Shown here: one piece after another, positions 1 through 10,801 of the stretch
Layout of the letters: every line of letters starts with the position of its first letter
Position numbering within the stretch: the first letter of the stretch is position 1
Source: Drosophila miranda
Lineage: Eukaryota; Arthropoda; Insecta; Diptera; Drosophilidae
Assembly (NCBI RefSeq): GCF_003369915.1
Contig: NC_046674.1
Coordinates: 28,709,657-28,773,656, forward strand
Reading direction: 5' to 3'
DNA: 64,000 nucleotides
Notes under the pieces: model-generated
Databases searched by the model: none
Told to the model about the DNA's origin: nothing
The model's input: only the letters and a program-made list of their open reading frames with translations
Translations under genes and position numbers: made by a program

Positions 1-1262
1 GTAAAAGCTGTAGGACTCTCTTCAACAGAGCCAAAAGCGCGAACGAGGAGAACCACTGGGCTGGCTACAAAATCAGTCTGGTACGTGGACCAATTCCAGT
101 AAGGAGTCCCTGCGCATTCTAATAGATACGCATTTCCCCGGGTGCACTACCATTGAGCCGGCACATCTCCCAGGAGAGAAGCCGGTAACCTCGATGGATC
201 AAATCCTCACAAAACGGGCGATAAACGGGCAAACCCCAGGCAATCGCCAGGCTCGGACCATGTAACCCCGGCCCAACTTCAAAAGGCCGGGGATACGGCC
301 ATCAACTGGCTAAAATGTATCTTCAGGAAAATACTGGCAGTATGTACAATACCAAAAGCTTGGCTTAAGGCTAGGATAGTCTTCAGGGAAAGACTCAAAC
401 TCAGCCCCAAAAGACTTTAGACCAATCAGATTATCGTCTTTCCTACTCAAAACTTTTGAGACACTTAGGAAAATCAAAAGTCCTCAGCTGCATTCAAGCA
501 TGCCTACTGGAAAGGAAAATTCATGGAAACGGCACTTCATAAAGTAATTTCGAGTGTGAAAAATCTCTGCATCTAAAAGAATACTCATTAATAGCTTTTC
601 TCGATATCGAGAGAGCCGTTAATAAAGTCAAGCCGGGAGCCATCACGGAAGCCCTGACTGACCTGAAGGTGGACCGCCACTTGGTGATGCTCATTGAAGA
701 ATTGCTCATATGCAGGACAGTCACATCATCGATGGGATTGTCCAACCAGACAAGGTATGTCAAGAGAGGCACCCCGCAAGGTAGGGTCCTGTCTCAGACC
801 TGGTCAGACCTGGAAGGGGGGGACTGTAAAGTAGTGGCATACACTCTGCGACTTAATGACCGCAAAGCTGCTCGATTGTCCGGATGGACAGAATCGCGCG
901 GACTGGGAATAAATCCCTCGAAAACGGAGCTCGTGTTATTCACAAATAAATATAAGGTGCCGCGCCTCAACCCCCCAATACTAAGTGGATGCAGGCTCTC
1001 CTTCAGCGACAGTGCCAGTTTCTTAGGTTGGTCATTGACAAAAAGCTTAATTGGAACTTGAATGTCAAAGATAGAGTGAAGAAGGCAACGACAGCAGTCT
1101 ACACTTGCGAAAAAGCTATTGGCTTAAAGTGAGTCATGAACCCAAGCATAGACCAATGGATATATCTGGCAGTAGTCAGCACCAATCAGCTGCGGAAAGT
1201 TCAGCGAACTGCCGCCCTTTGCATCAGTGGAGCTCTTCGCACCACACCAAATGCGCCTTGAC
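1..1262 (+). pseudogene. Decayed LOA-like non-LTR retrotransposon ORF2 relic
   Basis: This stretch reads as a broken copy of the same kind of reverse transcriptase ORF found in the better copy at 3354-6682. Recognisable pieces in order are the post-endonuclease region (from base 1), the palm segment AFLDIERAVNK near 600, the turn GTPQGRVLS near 770, VVAY near 832 and LGINPSKTELVLF near 905. The segment carrying the catalytic YADD box is missing: VVAY is followed almost at once by the downstream GLGINPSK region. Stops and frameshifts break every frame. Similarity fades after about 1260. The left end is cut by the window edge. It is a fossil, older than the neighbouring copy. Confidence 0.8.
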
Positions 1263-1379
1263 CTTGCAGGCAAAGAGCGGAAAGAAAGCGGATGAGTTGC
1301 CCAGATATGGTACTACAACCCCCAATCTCCGAGATAAGGACGATATTTTTATGCCTATGGCCTTATGTTCTTATGTTCT

Positions 1380-1690
1380 CAAACATTTTAGGAATAGCGG
1401 ATAACTCAGATATACATCTATAATTATTTTCCATCAGACCTGCTACCTTTGTTATGGAGAGGAATTTTAAACGATTCCTTCCCATGTTAATTGGGAGGAA
1501 ATATAAAGAATCAATGGACATGGCGAATAGTTTAAGCAAGGGTCCACACAAAGCCTCGGCGCAGTACCTGAGTGCACAGTCGGGAACTCCGTCAGGACCC
1601 GGTGAAAACACCGGCTTAAGTAGTCGATAATAGGTTATTTGGCAAAATTGGGAAAAAAAAACATCGGCAATCGCCTTGTACGAACATACA
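1380..1690 (-). mobile_element. Jockey/CR1-type reverse transcriptase fragment
   Basis: A minus-strand reading frame contains SPGPDGVPDCALRYCAEAL followed, about 45 residues on, by NNYRCISELSAIPKMFE. These match fingers-domain blocks of Jockey-superfamily reverse transcriptases (SPGPDGIP... and NYRGISxLSAIPKLFE in typical members). It is a different family from the LOA-like copies on either side and lies in the opposite orientation. Only about 100 residues survive, with no palm or endonuclease. The clade (Jockey versus CR1) cannot be fixed from so short a piece. Confidence 0.65.
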
Positions 1691-1740
1691 TATGTACATA
1701 CAACACATTCGCTCATTATAGTCGTATAATGGATATACAA

Positions 1741-2040
1741 AATAAGACTTTTTTATAGAAAGCGTTTCCGACCCCATGAAGTAAATAATATGTATATATT
1801 ATTGATCAGCATAAATAATTAACATAAACTAAATTGGCCGGTTCATCCACTGTGCTTGGTGGCAATGCAGCACTCCACAAACTTTAGATGCTCCATGCGG
1901 AATAGTTTTTTTTCTAAACAAAGATTCTTTCCAACCAAAGGATGCGGCCCAGCCCCTTGGGTTTCTTAAATTGGACGGTCAAAGGGAGTTTGTTCTAATT
2001 AATTTAAGCTAACAAAATTCTACATAAGTAAATAATTACT
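1741..2040. other. Spacer, probably the 5' leader of the LOA-like element
   Basis: About 300 bases without a coding frame lie between the Jockey-like scrap and the ORF1 start at 2041. The left part (1741-1830) is AT-rich host-like sequence. The part from about 1845 is more GC-balanced and may be the 5' UTR of the element that starts translation at 2041. I could not define the 5' boundary or a target-site duplication. Confidence 0.3.
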
Positions 2041-3353
2041 ATGCCAAATAATAAACAAATAAAAACCAACAAAGCCGCAAAGGAGCTCGGTACTCCTCTT
2101 AAAGTACCGGAGGGACAAGCCAATCCCTCTGCACCAGCGCCTGGGAAACCGGGTCCAAAGAAGACGGGGAAGGAGACTGAGTCGGTCCACCGTCTTCAGG
2201 CAGCAGCCGCAGCGAGGGGGGCCCGAAAAGCCAATCGGGTCCTTCCAAGTCGGGTGGCTCCAAGGGCGAAGCGGATACCGGGGTGGCTGCCAAGCAGAGC
2301 GTAATCGCGGCTGGTAAGCGCACCGGGACCGAAGAACCCATGGGAGCCCCGGCGGGCAGCGTCTCTGCACCACGGGGTGGAAAGCCGTCGTACCAGGACA
2401 GGAGACGAGCGGCTTTCATCCTGTCCAACGAAGACCCGAACTTCAAGGCGTCAGCCGAAGGAAAGGAGCAGAGGCTGTGGGCCTGCTCAATCCTTCCACT
2501 GTTCCAGCCAGCCAAAGCCGGAAAGGGCGCAGCCAAGGCCGCCAACAAGCGGCAACGCTCAGCGGAGGACCCCGCAAATCAGCCAGGCCAAGCCCAGCAA
2601 GCCAAGCGGGTGAAGACCCACCTCACGAACCGGTCGTTCGCTGAGGTGGCGAGGGGCAGGACCCTGATCGGTGTCCTGGACAGGGGCGCCGAGGACGGCC
2701 ATGTCCCTCGCGATAAGTGGCACCTGGTGGAGAACGAGCTCCAGGACCGGTTCCTACTGGAACTGGAGGAGAACGGCGGACCACCGCCAAAGTGTGAGGA
2801 CGCAGGGTGGCATCAAGGCAAGGTGAAAGCCATCGCCTGCCAAGACGCTCGCTCTGCGGCCCTCTACATGAAGGCGGTGGCGGCCCTAAAAGAGGTCTAT
2901 CCAGGGGCGAAACTGGAGGCCGTGAAGTGGGAAGATGTCCCTAGTCGCCCGAGAGCCAGAGCGTGGGTCTCGGCTAAGCCTGCAGAGCCTGAGAAGATCC
3001 TCAGGTTACTGCAGGTCTGCAACCCCCACCTTCCTACAGCCGATTGGAAGGTGGCAAAGGTGGAGGATATCCAAGGGCAGAGGCGCCAGATTATCCTCGT
3101 CCTAAATGAGGAATCCATTGATCTCCTCGCAAAGTCGGACGGTGTAGTGGATTATGGCTACAAGAAGGTCACCATATCCACTTACAAGTCCGATCGCAAG
3201 GGCAAGCAAGCGGAGGTCGAGCAAGACCCGGAGCTGCCGGAGATCCCGAAAGAGGGGGCCTCGTGCGAGGAAGACAACCCGGCGTCGGATGCGGCGTCCA
3301 TGATGTCGGACGATATCTTGGACGACTACGCGTTCGACGAGAGCGACCGGTGA
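2041..3353 (+). pseudogene. Retrotransposon ORF1 (gag-like), frameshifted
   Basis: ORF1 begins at ATG 2041 (MPNNKQIKTNK). Its first part is rich in Lys, Pro, Ala and Gly. The frame is lost between about 2160 and 2220 and continues in another frame to the stop at 3351-3353. The second part holds a Lys/Arg-rich stretch and then a folded-looking domain of about 190 residues (from roughly SFAEVARGRT to KKVTISTYKS). This resembles the DUF4780-type domain found in ORF1 of LOA/Bilbo-like fly elements, though that domain name is from memory. The C-terminus is acidic (DDILDDYAFDESDR). No CCHC zinc knuckle is visible. The product would normally bind element RNA; this copy could not make a full-length one without frameshifting. 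Confidence 0.7.
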
Positions 3354-6300
3354 GCCTCGAAGGCCAGGAGCGCTCACTGAGGATCTGCTCCGCATACATG
3401 GGGCATGAACAACCAGACCCCCCTCCACACGCGCCTCTCCGGGCTCTAATCGCAGACTGCTCGGCCAAGGACATCGGCCTAATTGTGGGGTGCGATGCCA
3501 ATGCACATCACTGTCAGTGGGGAAGCACTGACACAAACGAAAGGGGTGAGTACCTTTTCAGTTACTTACTGACCACTCAGATGGTCTTACTAAACCGGGG
3601 TAGTGATCCCACCTTTATCATTAAAAACCGCAAGGAGGTCCTGGACCTCACGCTTGCCTCTCATGAGATACAGCGTAACATTGTATCCTGGAGGGTCCTG
3701 GAAGAGCACTCCTTCTCGGACCACAGGTACGTGGAAACTGTCTTCTCCTTCTCAGTACCGAAGCCAGTCCGATTCCGAAACATTAGGCGGACAAACTGGA
3801 CTCGGTACTCTGATTACCTCTGTCGTGTTCTCCCTGAGCCCCCATCTGAGGAGGAGTTCTCCACGGAGGCCACGACTCGTCTTCTTAAGATCTTTACCGA
3901 CGCCTGCAATAAGGCGCTCGACAAAGCATGCCCCTCTGGCAAGAACAGAGGCCGGAAGAAACCTGAATGGTGGAATCCGAAACTGGGTGAACTCCGGAAA
4001 GCCTCCCGGAGACTCTTCAATAAAGCTAAGGCTGAAAACGTTGAGCAAAACTGGGCCGAATACAAGGCCAGTCTGTCAACCTACAACAAAGAACTTAGAA
4101 AAGCCAAACGCGCTTCCTGGCGTAAGTTCTGCAGCGAAATCGAGAGTAACTCAGAAGCCTCACGCTTGCGCAGAGTTCTCTCGAAGACAACACCCACCCT
4201 GGGCTACTTGAAGAACACCGACCAGTCGTGGACTACGTCCAGCGAGGAGTCGCTAAATCTTCTCCTAAATACCCACTTCCCTGGCTGCGATGAAAACAGA
4301 CCCAACTACCTCGCGCCTCCTTCTGTCGCCTCAAATGCCATCTTGGGACTGCTAAGCCAGGAAAACATTTCCTGGGCGATCAGAAGCTTTAAACCCTACA
4401 AGTCCGCGGGGCCAGACGGCATTTTCCCTGCCCAACTGATTCACGCGGGACATAAAGCCATTAACTGGCTCAAAATAATTTACGAGGGAATCTTCTCCCA
4501 CGGGTGCATTCCTGACACCTGGCTTCAGACCAAAGTCGTATTCATACCCAAGGCAGGCAAGCCCTCGCACACTGCCCCAAAAGATTTCAGACCCATAAGT
4601 CTATCGTCTTTTCTTCTAAAGGCGATGGAGCGGCTCCTGGGGCTGCATCTAACGGCGTGCATTCCGTCCAGTCTGATCTCAGACTCCCAGCATGCCTATC
4701 GGAAGGGAAGATCCACCGAAACGGCCCTACACTCGATCACATCGATCATCGAAGCATCCCTTAATTTTAAGGAGTACACCCTAGTAGCCTTCCTCGACAT
4801 AGAAGGCGCCTTTAACAACATCCTTCCGACCGCCATCACGGGCGCACTGACTGATCTGGGCGTTGACTCCAGGACGGTGAGCCTGATCGATCAGATGCTA
4901 CAATGCAGGACGGTTGAGGCATCACTGGGGACGTCAACATCTACCAGATTTTTCAGCAGGTGAAGACCGCAGGGCGGAGTCCTCTCGCCCCTCCTATGGA
5001 ACGTGGCAGTGAACACACTGCTGCGGGAGATAGAGGGGGGTGGCTGCCGTGTGGTGGCGTACGCGGACGATGTTGCCATAGCATTCTCCGGAAAATTTCC
5101 GCAGACATTGTGTGAGTGCATGACAAGTACTCTCACGAAAATGTCGAAATGGCCAGACAAATGCGGGTTAGGCGTCAACCCGTCTAAAACGGAACTGGTG
5201 CTTTTCACTAGGAAGTACAAAGTTCCGGTACTGATTCCCCCAAGACTATGTGGGGAAACGCTAGTCTTCAGCAACAACGCCAAGTATCTTGGCCTAATCC
5301 TCGATAGAAAGCTCGATTGGAAATTGAGCATAGAGGATAGAGTAAAGAAGGCCACAGTGGCCCTCTATACTTGCAGGAAAGCCATCGGACTAAAATGGGG
5401 AATGACCCCCTATATAGTTCGGTGGCTCTACACCGCCATCATACGACCAATCATGCTCTATGGAGTGGTGGTATGGTGGCCAGCCTTGGACAGAAGGACA
5501 TGCCTCAATAAACTCAGCAGAGTTCAACGCATGGCAGAGCTATGCATAACTGGCGGGCTACGCACTACTCCAGGGGAAGCCCTGGATACTGTGCTGGACC
5601 TCCTCCCTGTGGATCTCATGGGAAAGAAGGTGGCAACACTTTCCGCCCTCAGAATGAGAGAAGCCAGACTGTGGAAAGCATCCGCGGTTGGGCACTCGGG
5701 AATCCTGATGAGACTCCCGCAATTACCAGAGAGGACAGATTACTGTATCCCCAGTGATCACCTCTCGACGCCCTTCCAGGTATCAATCCCATCTAGGGAG
5801 GACTGGGAGATGGGCGAACCAGGACCTGCAAATGCGGTCCACTTCTACACTGATGGCTCAAAGCTAGACGGCCGCGTGGGAGGCGGAGTCTACTGCAGCG
5901 AGCTGAACATCAGTCATTGCTTCAGGCTCCCGGATCACTGTAGTGTGTTCCAAGCGGAGGTTGAAGCCATCAAGGAGGCCATTTCGATCGTCTCCAAATT
6001 ACTTCTAGATACGCACTTAGTGTGCGTCTTCTCGGACAGCCAAGCAGCTATCAAAGCTCTAGGCTCAATATCGTCGAACTCAGCGACTGTAAATGACTGC
6101 CGCAGGTCTCTGCACGAGATCGCAGAGCAGTTAGATCTCTTCCTTATATGGGTCCCCGGCCACAGGGACATCGAGGGGAATGACGCCGCCGACGAGCTAG
6201 CCAGGCAGGGTACTACGATTCCTCTCCTACCGGAGAGGGAGCAAGTAGCGATGCCCTTGGCTACGTGCAGGCTCCTAACGCACGAATTGTTCGAGCAAAA

Positions 6301-6682
6301 TGCCAATAGGAGATGGCAGCAAACCGTTTCCTGTAAAGTCTCAAGATTGATATGGCCATATCGATCGAAGAAGCGCTCAGCAGAGCTGTATAAACTCAGC
6401 AGAGCACAGTGCTCTGCAGTTACTAGAGCCATTACGGGACACTGGCAGATCGGCACTCACGCCTCTAGACTGTCAATCCCTCATAACGACTTCTGCAGGA
6501 GTTGTCGCGACGAGGAGGAGGAGGAATCGGTCCCCCACTTCTTCTGCCACTGCCCAGCCCTTGGAAATCGTCGTCTTCGTATTCTCGGGGCCGCTTTCCT
6601 CACGGACATTTCGGACCTGTCCGTAATCAAACCAGGGACCTTGTCCAAATACATCCAAGCCACCGGATGGGACTGCCCTTAA
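3354..6682 (+). pseudogene. Retrotransposon ORF2: endonuclease (truncated), RT, RNase H
   Basis: The ORF2 frame becomes protein-like right after the ORF1 stop (LRICSAYMGHE...). It shows the rear endonuclease motifs GCDANAHH, LDLTLAS and SFSDHR, but the front motifs with the catalytic Asn and Glu are absent. Reverse transcriptase follows: SAGPDGIFPAQL, FRPISLSSFLLK, AFLDIEGAFNN, PQGGVLSPLLW and the catalytic YADDVAIAFS near 5060. RNase H residues are present in YTDGSKLDG, AEVEAIKEAI, FSDSQAAIKAL and PGHRDIEGNDAADELA. A C-terminal CRSC...H...C cluster near 6500 is the usual zinc-finger-like tail. A TGA at 4962-4964 sits two codons before PQGG and splits the RT. The stop is at 6680-6682. Confidence 0.85.
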
Positions 6683-6835
6683 CCTGCAGTAGTATGCTCT
6701 CACGGTTCGGGCAACGCGAAGGGGCACATGCCCATGCGGCAACACAACGGACCTTTTATAGGTCCAAGTGAGCTTGGGGGCGGGAGGCTCTTATCCCCCC
6801 CCCTCCCGGCTACCGCCTTAACCTAACCTAACCTA
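6683..6835 (+). repeat. Retrotransposon 3' UTR with three short hairpins and TAACC tail
   Basis: After the ORF2 stop the 3' UTR holds three inverted repeats: the 12-base palindrome GGGCACATGCCC at 6722-6733, GGACC/GGTCC arms at 6749-6753 and 6761-6765 around a TTTTATA loop, and GGGAGG/CCTCCC arms at 6782-6787 and 6802-6807. It ends with TAACC repeated three times and an ATT-rich stretch. Structured 3' ends of this kind are where LOA/I-type reverse transcriptases start copying; that role is inferred here. Confidence 0.55.
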
Positions 6836-6840
6836 TAATT

Positions 6841-7470
6841 ATTATTATCATTGTCCAAATGCCAAAAACAAGCAATAAAATAAAAGTTGCGGATCTATAT
6901 GGATGAAATAATAGGGAATTGTAAGCGAGATAATTTTTATTGTTAGAATAATATAATATGATTGGAGGGGACTAACTATGGACGATAATGTAAATCCCTC
7001 CAAAGATCCAACTGCGCTTAGCGGATGGTCCTTTAATGCATACTATATACTTATATCCCTTTACAAAATAGGGATAGGATAAAGTGCTCAAGCCGAGTCT
7101 GGTTTAAAATATGAAATGGTTTAAAATTAAATAATTTTAAAAATTCAATTATCTCTCCATAAAGAACACATTAAAGGACAGGCGTGCTCCGCATTTCAAA
7201 ATCATATGGGCGCCAAAGCAATGAAAAGTATGGCAGCTCTATTTTACTTATACATGTACTTGTACATACATTACTAACCGAATGTGTAAAATATTCATTT
7301 AGCGTAAAAGTTTTTCCAAATCAATTTTGAGAAACTTTTCGAAATTTTATCAAATGTTGCCTAATGGTACAAATCTGATACAATACGACACAACCTTCCC
7401 AAAAATGTGTGTACATAGAATGGATAAAACACGAACCCTCATTGATTTCGGTAATACTCTAGGTAAACGT
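6841..7470. other. AT-rich intergenic DNA
   Basis: This spacer separates the 3' end of the retrotransposon from the polyadenylation signal of the His-rich gene. It is AT-rich with short TACAT repeats near 7250. I see no coding frame, RNA gene or promoter word in it. Confidence 0.5.
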
Positions 7471-7476
7471 TTTATT
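7471..7476 (-). terminator. Poly(A) signal AATAAA of the His-rich gene
   Basis: The plus strand reads TTTATT, so the minus strand reads AATAAA, 125 bases beyond the stop codon of the His-rich gene. It is the only such signal close to that stop. Confidence 0.6.
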
Positions 7477-7600
7477 TAACAAGAGACGGTACATATAAAA
7501 AAAGCCTTACACACGAATGGGATGGGGTTGGGTTTGGGGAGAATAACTCCTCCTCACAACTTATTTGGCAAAGGGGGGCGCCGAAAAGGATCTGATCTGC

Positions 7601-8235
7601 CTACTCATGGTGCGCATAGTGCTCGTGATGTTCGTATTGCTCCGAGTGGTGCACGGGCTCCTCGTAGTGGCCATGCTCGTGCAGATGCGACTCGCTGTGG
7701 TTCTCCAGCACCAGGCCGTGGTTGTGATTGTGCTCGCTCTTGGGATGCAGGATCTTCAGCTTCTGTTTGGTGCCGCCGATCTCGATGGGCTTCTTTACCA
7801 GATGCTGATCCTCCTTCTTAATGTACACGGGCACGGCGTGGTAGTGATGGAACTTGACGCTCTGATGCGACGTGGCATGCTTATGCTCCACCTCATGATG
7901 CAGCTCCGTCTCCTCGTGCTCCGGCTCGTAGCTGGCATGTTCCTGGTGTTCGTATTGCTGCTCGTGGGGCTGCTCCTGGTGCTCGTAGTCGTGGATCTTC
8001 AAAGCGTGCACGCTTACAGCCAGCAGGGCCAGTGCCAGGCAGGGCAGCTAAAAAGTGGATAGTAAGGGCGCAGAATTAGATCTTATGTAGATCCCCATTT
8101 GTTATCACAGAACTTTCGTTTTCCCTATAAGGAAAACCTTCTTAAAATTTCATTTTTTTTCTTTGGATGGATGGATAGATATTCCTGATGGACTTATATC
8201 ATATTTTTTGATTTGCTTACAATGAGTTTCAGCAT
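7601..8235 (-). CDS. Small secreted histidine-rich protein
   Basis: Two exons give 153 residues. Exon 1 (8235-8221) encodes MLKLI and is followed by GTAAGC. Exon 2 (8047-7601) starts after TTTTTAG in the same frame. The joined N-terminus, MLKLILPCLALALLAVSVHA, is a clear signal peptide split by the intron; this layout is common in fly cuticle and secreted-protein genes. The mature part is extremely rich in His, Glu and Gln (clusters such as EHQEQPHEQQYEHQEH and HHSEQYEHHEHYAHHE) around a more ordinary core, VKFHHYHAVPVYIKKEDQ..., near the middle. I infer a cuticle, metal-binding or mucus role; the sequence does not decide. A TATA box lies about 195 bases upstream of the ATG and AATAAA 125 bases after the stop, so the gene looks compact and strongly expressed. 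Confidence 0.85.
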
Positions 8236-8430
8236 TTTTCTATTTGTTTGTTGAAACGAAACACACGCACAGAGCAGAGAGAGCACAACAACACACAGAA
8301 AGTCACTGGGAAAAAATGTATTCTGGATTCGATTGCAATATTCCAAAGATCGTTTTTGGTTACGCGAAGCGAAGCGAACTCCTGGACGGCGGCAGGCTGA
8401 ATGTGGCTCTAGCTCTGGGACCAGATTCGA

Positions 8431-8436
8431 TTTATA
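8431..8436 (-). promoter_or_regulatory. TATA box of the His-rich gene
   Basis: The minus strand reads GGGTATAAATCG here. A TCAG initiator-like word lies about 30 bases downstream, near 8397-8400, which would give a 5' UTR of about 160 bases before the ATG at 8235. Confidence 0.6.
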
Positions 8437-8439
8437 CCC

Positions 8440-10568
8440 GCCAGAGCCCAGAGCCGAGAGCCAAGAGCCGTCTCCACCACACAGAGAGATGTGGAAAGAA
8501 AGGTAAGGCGAGGCAGCAGCAGCGCCGAATTAGCCAGCGAAATGTGAAATGTGCGGCAGCAGCACGAGTAGCTGCAACTACAAAAACAATGTTGCAATGC
8601 TGCAACAACAGCAACCGAAACAACGATTAACGGCAACGAACTTCAAGTCAAAGTCGAGGCAGACCAAAACACAGACAGCACGACTGGTAGGGGGCAAATA
8701 TGAGAGGAGTTTGTTATATTAATACCCCACCCCGTTCAGAGGGTATTATTAAATACATCAGATATTTTGCAATGAATTTAAAGGAAGCATCTGCCGACTC
8801 CATAAAATGAAGTACATATGTACACATATAATTACGTACATATACATATGTAAATGCTAGATCTAAAGTCCAACATCAGATCGGATCACTATCATTCGAG
8901 ACATTGTACATATTATGATCTCAGGATGTTTGGATGCAGAATTCATAACTTCTGCTTGTTTTAATGTTTCAAATCAAGTTCTATGCGGGATGCCATTATT
9001 CTAAAAATATAATTTTAACAGTTATTATGATGAGGAATATTAATTCATTTTAATTTTTTATATGTTTTTTCTACATGGCCGTCTACAAGATTTAGTTTGG
9101 GGCAGTTTATTATTCTATAAAAGGAGATTTAAATTGTGGGAGTTTAAACTGCAAATTTTCTTTCATATGGCTGTGGATGTCGACTCGATCCATCTGCAAA
9201 TGGAGGGTATCAAATAATGCGACGCCCCAATTTATTGCCTTCCTTTTTCTTGCTGTAATTTATGGCTGCTGCCACAAAATTGTTTGTGAAAATTCGACAA
9301 AAACATATATGTACATACCTACATATGTACATATGTATACTCGTATGCGTATAGTATGCGTGCGGGATAGTGGTTCAATTAAAATATATATTATATTACG
9401 TATTCGGCATTTTGGCCGCCACTGGGGGCAAGGCAAGGCAATGCAGCCCCCCAAGGAGGAGAAAAACCCGTTGTCAATAAAAGCAATAGCGGCACCAACG
9501 GGTTAACCACCCATGCCCACCCCACACACTCGCACGCACAAACCAGTCCCAGTCCGGGTGTCTGTGTGTGTAAGTGCAAGTGCAAGTACCATTAACGGCA
9601 TTTTTCAAAAGGTGCCAAAGACAAAGAGGAGAGAGAGAGAAGCAAGCAATTAGAAAAACAAACGGTAAATGATTGTGTTATCGGAATTATCGGAATTCCA
9701 TTGCCAGAAGGATTCAAAACAGCATGAGGGAATGACACAAAAATAAGAAAAGGTATTTTAAAAGAAACCGGAAAAGAGGTGCAAACAACAACGGTACAGG
9801 TACATCGCTAGAAGATTGATAAAAGATCGATCTGGTCACCGACATGCAAATCTAGCTTCCGCGTTCATCTGTCAGGAGCCCAATTAAATCCCCAGGTGGA
9901 GTGATAAATGATGGGATTTGCTTGCCGTGGGGCTCTAAATATGGGGAAGGGCCCGGCGGCCTCTCTCTTATGCTCTCCATTATGCAAGTGCATTCCATTG
10001 TTTCAACTAGAGCACGCAGCAGGGCGTGGTGGGCTCTGACGCCACAGGTGAAAGGTTAATGAGCTTTCTTACTCTCAATCTCTCTCATTCGCTCGCAGAG
10101 ATTTCCCCTCAACCGATTCAAATCGAACGAGATATAAGTAACCATTCCAATTAAAATGCAGCAAAAGTTAGATAATGCCCCGCGTGCATGTGAGCGACTT
10201 AGGAAGTTCGAAATAGCCTAAAATTGATATTCGAGACGAGACGAATTTGAAGGGGAAGTCTCCTGCATGCGAATAGGGGCGCAGCTGCACCAGCAAAGCC
10301 GCGCTGCCTTTTCGAGTGCAATCGAGGCGATTTATTGTAGGTTAGTATGCTTGCAGCAGGCAAATGCGGCTGACTGGCTGTTTGGATGGCTAAGTGTACC
10401 ATGTGCATTGCGCAGACACATTATCCATTGGGAAAAGTAAAAGTAAACTGCTTTCTCACCCAACACAATTTGCATAACATGCCAGTTTGCGCCAGTTTGC
10501 TTGTCTAACATGGCCTGTCGCTTTGTCTTGGCAACATTTTTAATTAGCAATTCGGCGATAAATCGCTT
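8440..10568. other. Intergenic region between His-rich gene and kinase
   Basis: About 2.1 kb without a convincing gene. It contains ACATATGTACAT-type microsatellite near 9303-9340, a GT/CA-rich patch near 9530-9590 and a short GA run near 9628-9640. Two ATCGAT-like words occur near 9825. Open frames here are short, repetitive and unsupported. Confidence 0.5.
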
Positions 10569-10575
10569 TATATAA
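10569..10575 (+). promoter_or_regulatory. Possible TATA box of the NEK-like kinase
   Basis: TATATAA lies about 230 bases upstream of the chosen start codon of the kinase, with TTCAGCG words at about 10657-10675 and ATCGATT words near 10690 and 10706. The position is reasonable for a core promoter, but no single initiator stands out. Confidence 0.3.
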
Positions 10576-10801
10576 CAGCCGCAATTGGCAGGAAGCGCAG
10601 CGCAGGCGCCCGCCTTGCAAATATTGTCAATTTAAATTTGAATTTAAAAGTGCGGGTTCAGCGGTTCAATTCAGCGATTCATTGCTCTGATCGATTCTGG
10701 ATCTATCGATTATGGGCGCCCGAGGCGCTGAATGGCGTTTAACTGTAAACTGGCTATGTGGAAAACTATTTGCAATATTTGGTAATTGCCAGCCTTTAAA
10801 A

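Larger units (their letters stand above)
2041..6835 (+). mobile_element. LOA-like non-LTR retrotransposon, nearly complete but defective
   Basis: The element has an ORF1 (gag-like), an ORF2 with the rear half of an APE-type endonuclease, reverse transcriptase, RNase H and a C-terminal Cys/His cluster, then a 3' UTR ending in three TAACC repeats at about 6818-6835 and an ATT-rich tail. Endonuclease + RT + RNase H without LTRs places it in the LOA/I group. Three lesions make it non-autonomous: a frameshift in ORF1 near 2200, loss of the front half of the endonuclease at about 3354, and a stop codon at 4962-4964. Elsewhere the frames are open for long stretches (559 codons in the last part), so the insertion is fairly young. 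The exact family name needs a Repbase comparison. Confidence 0.85.
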
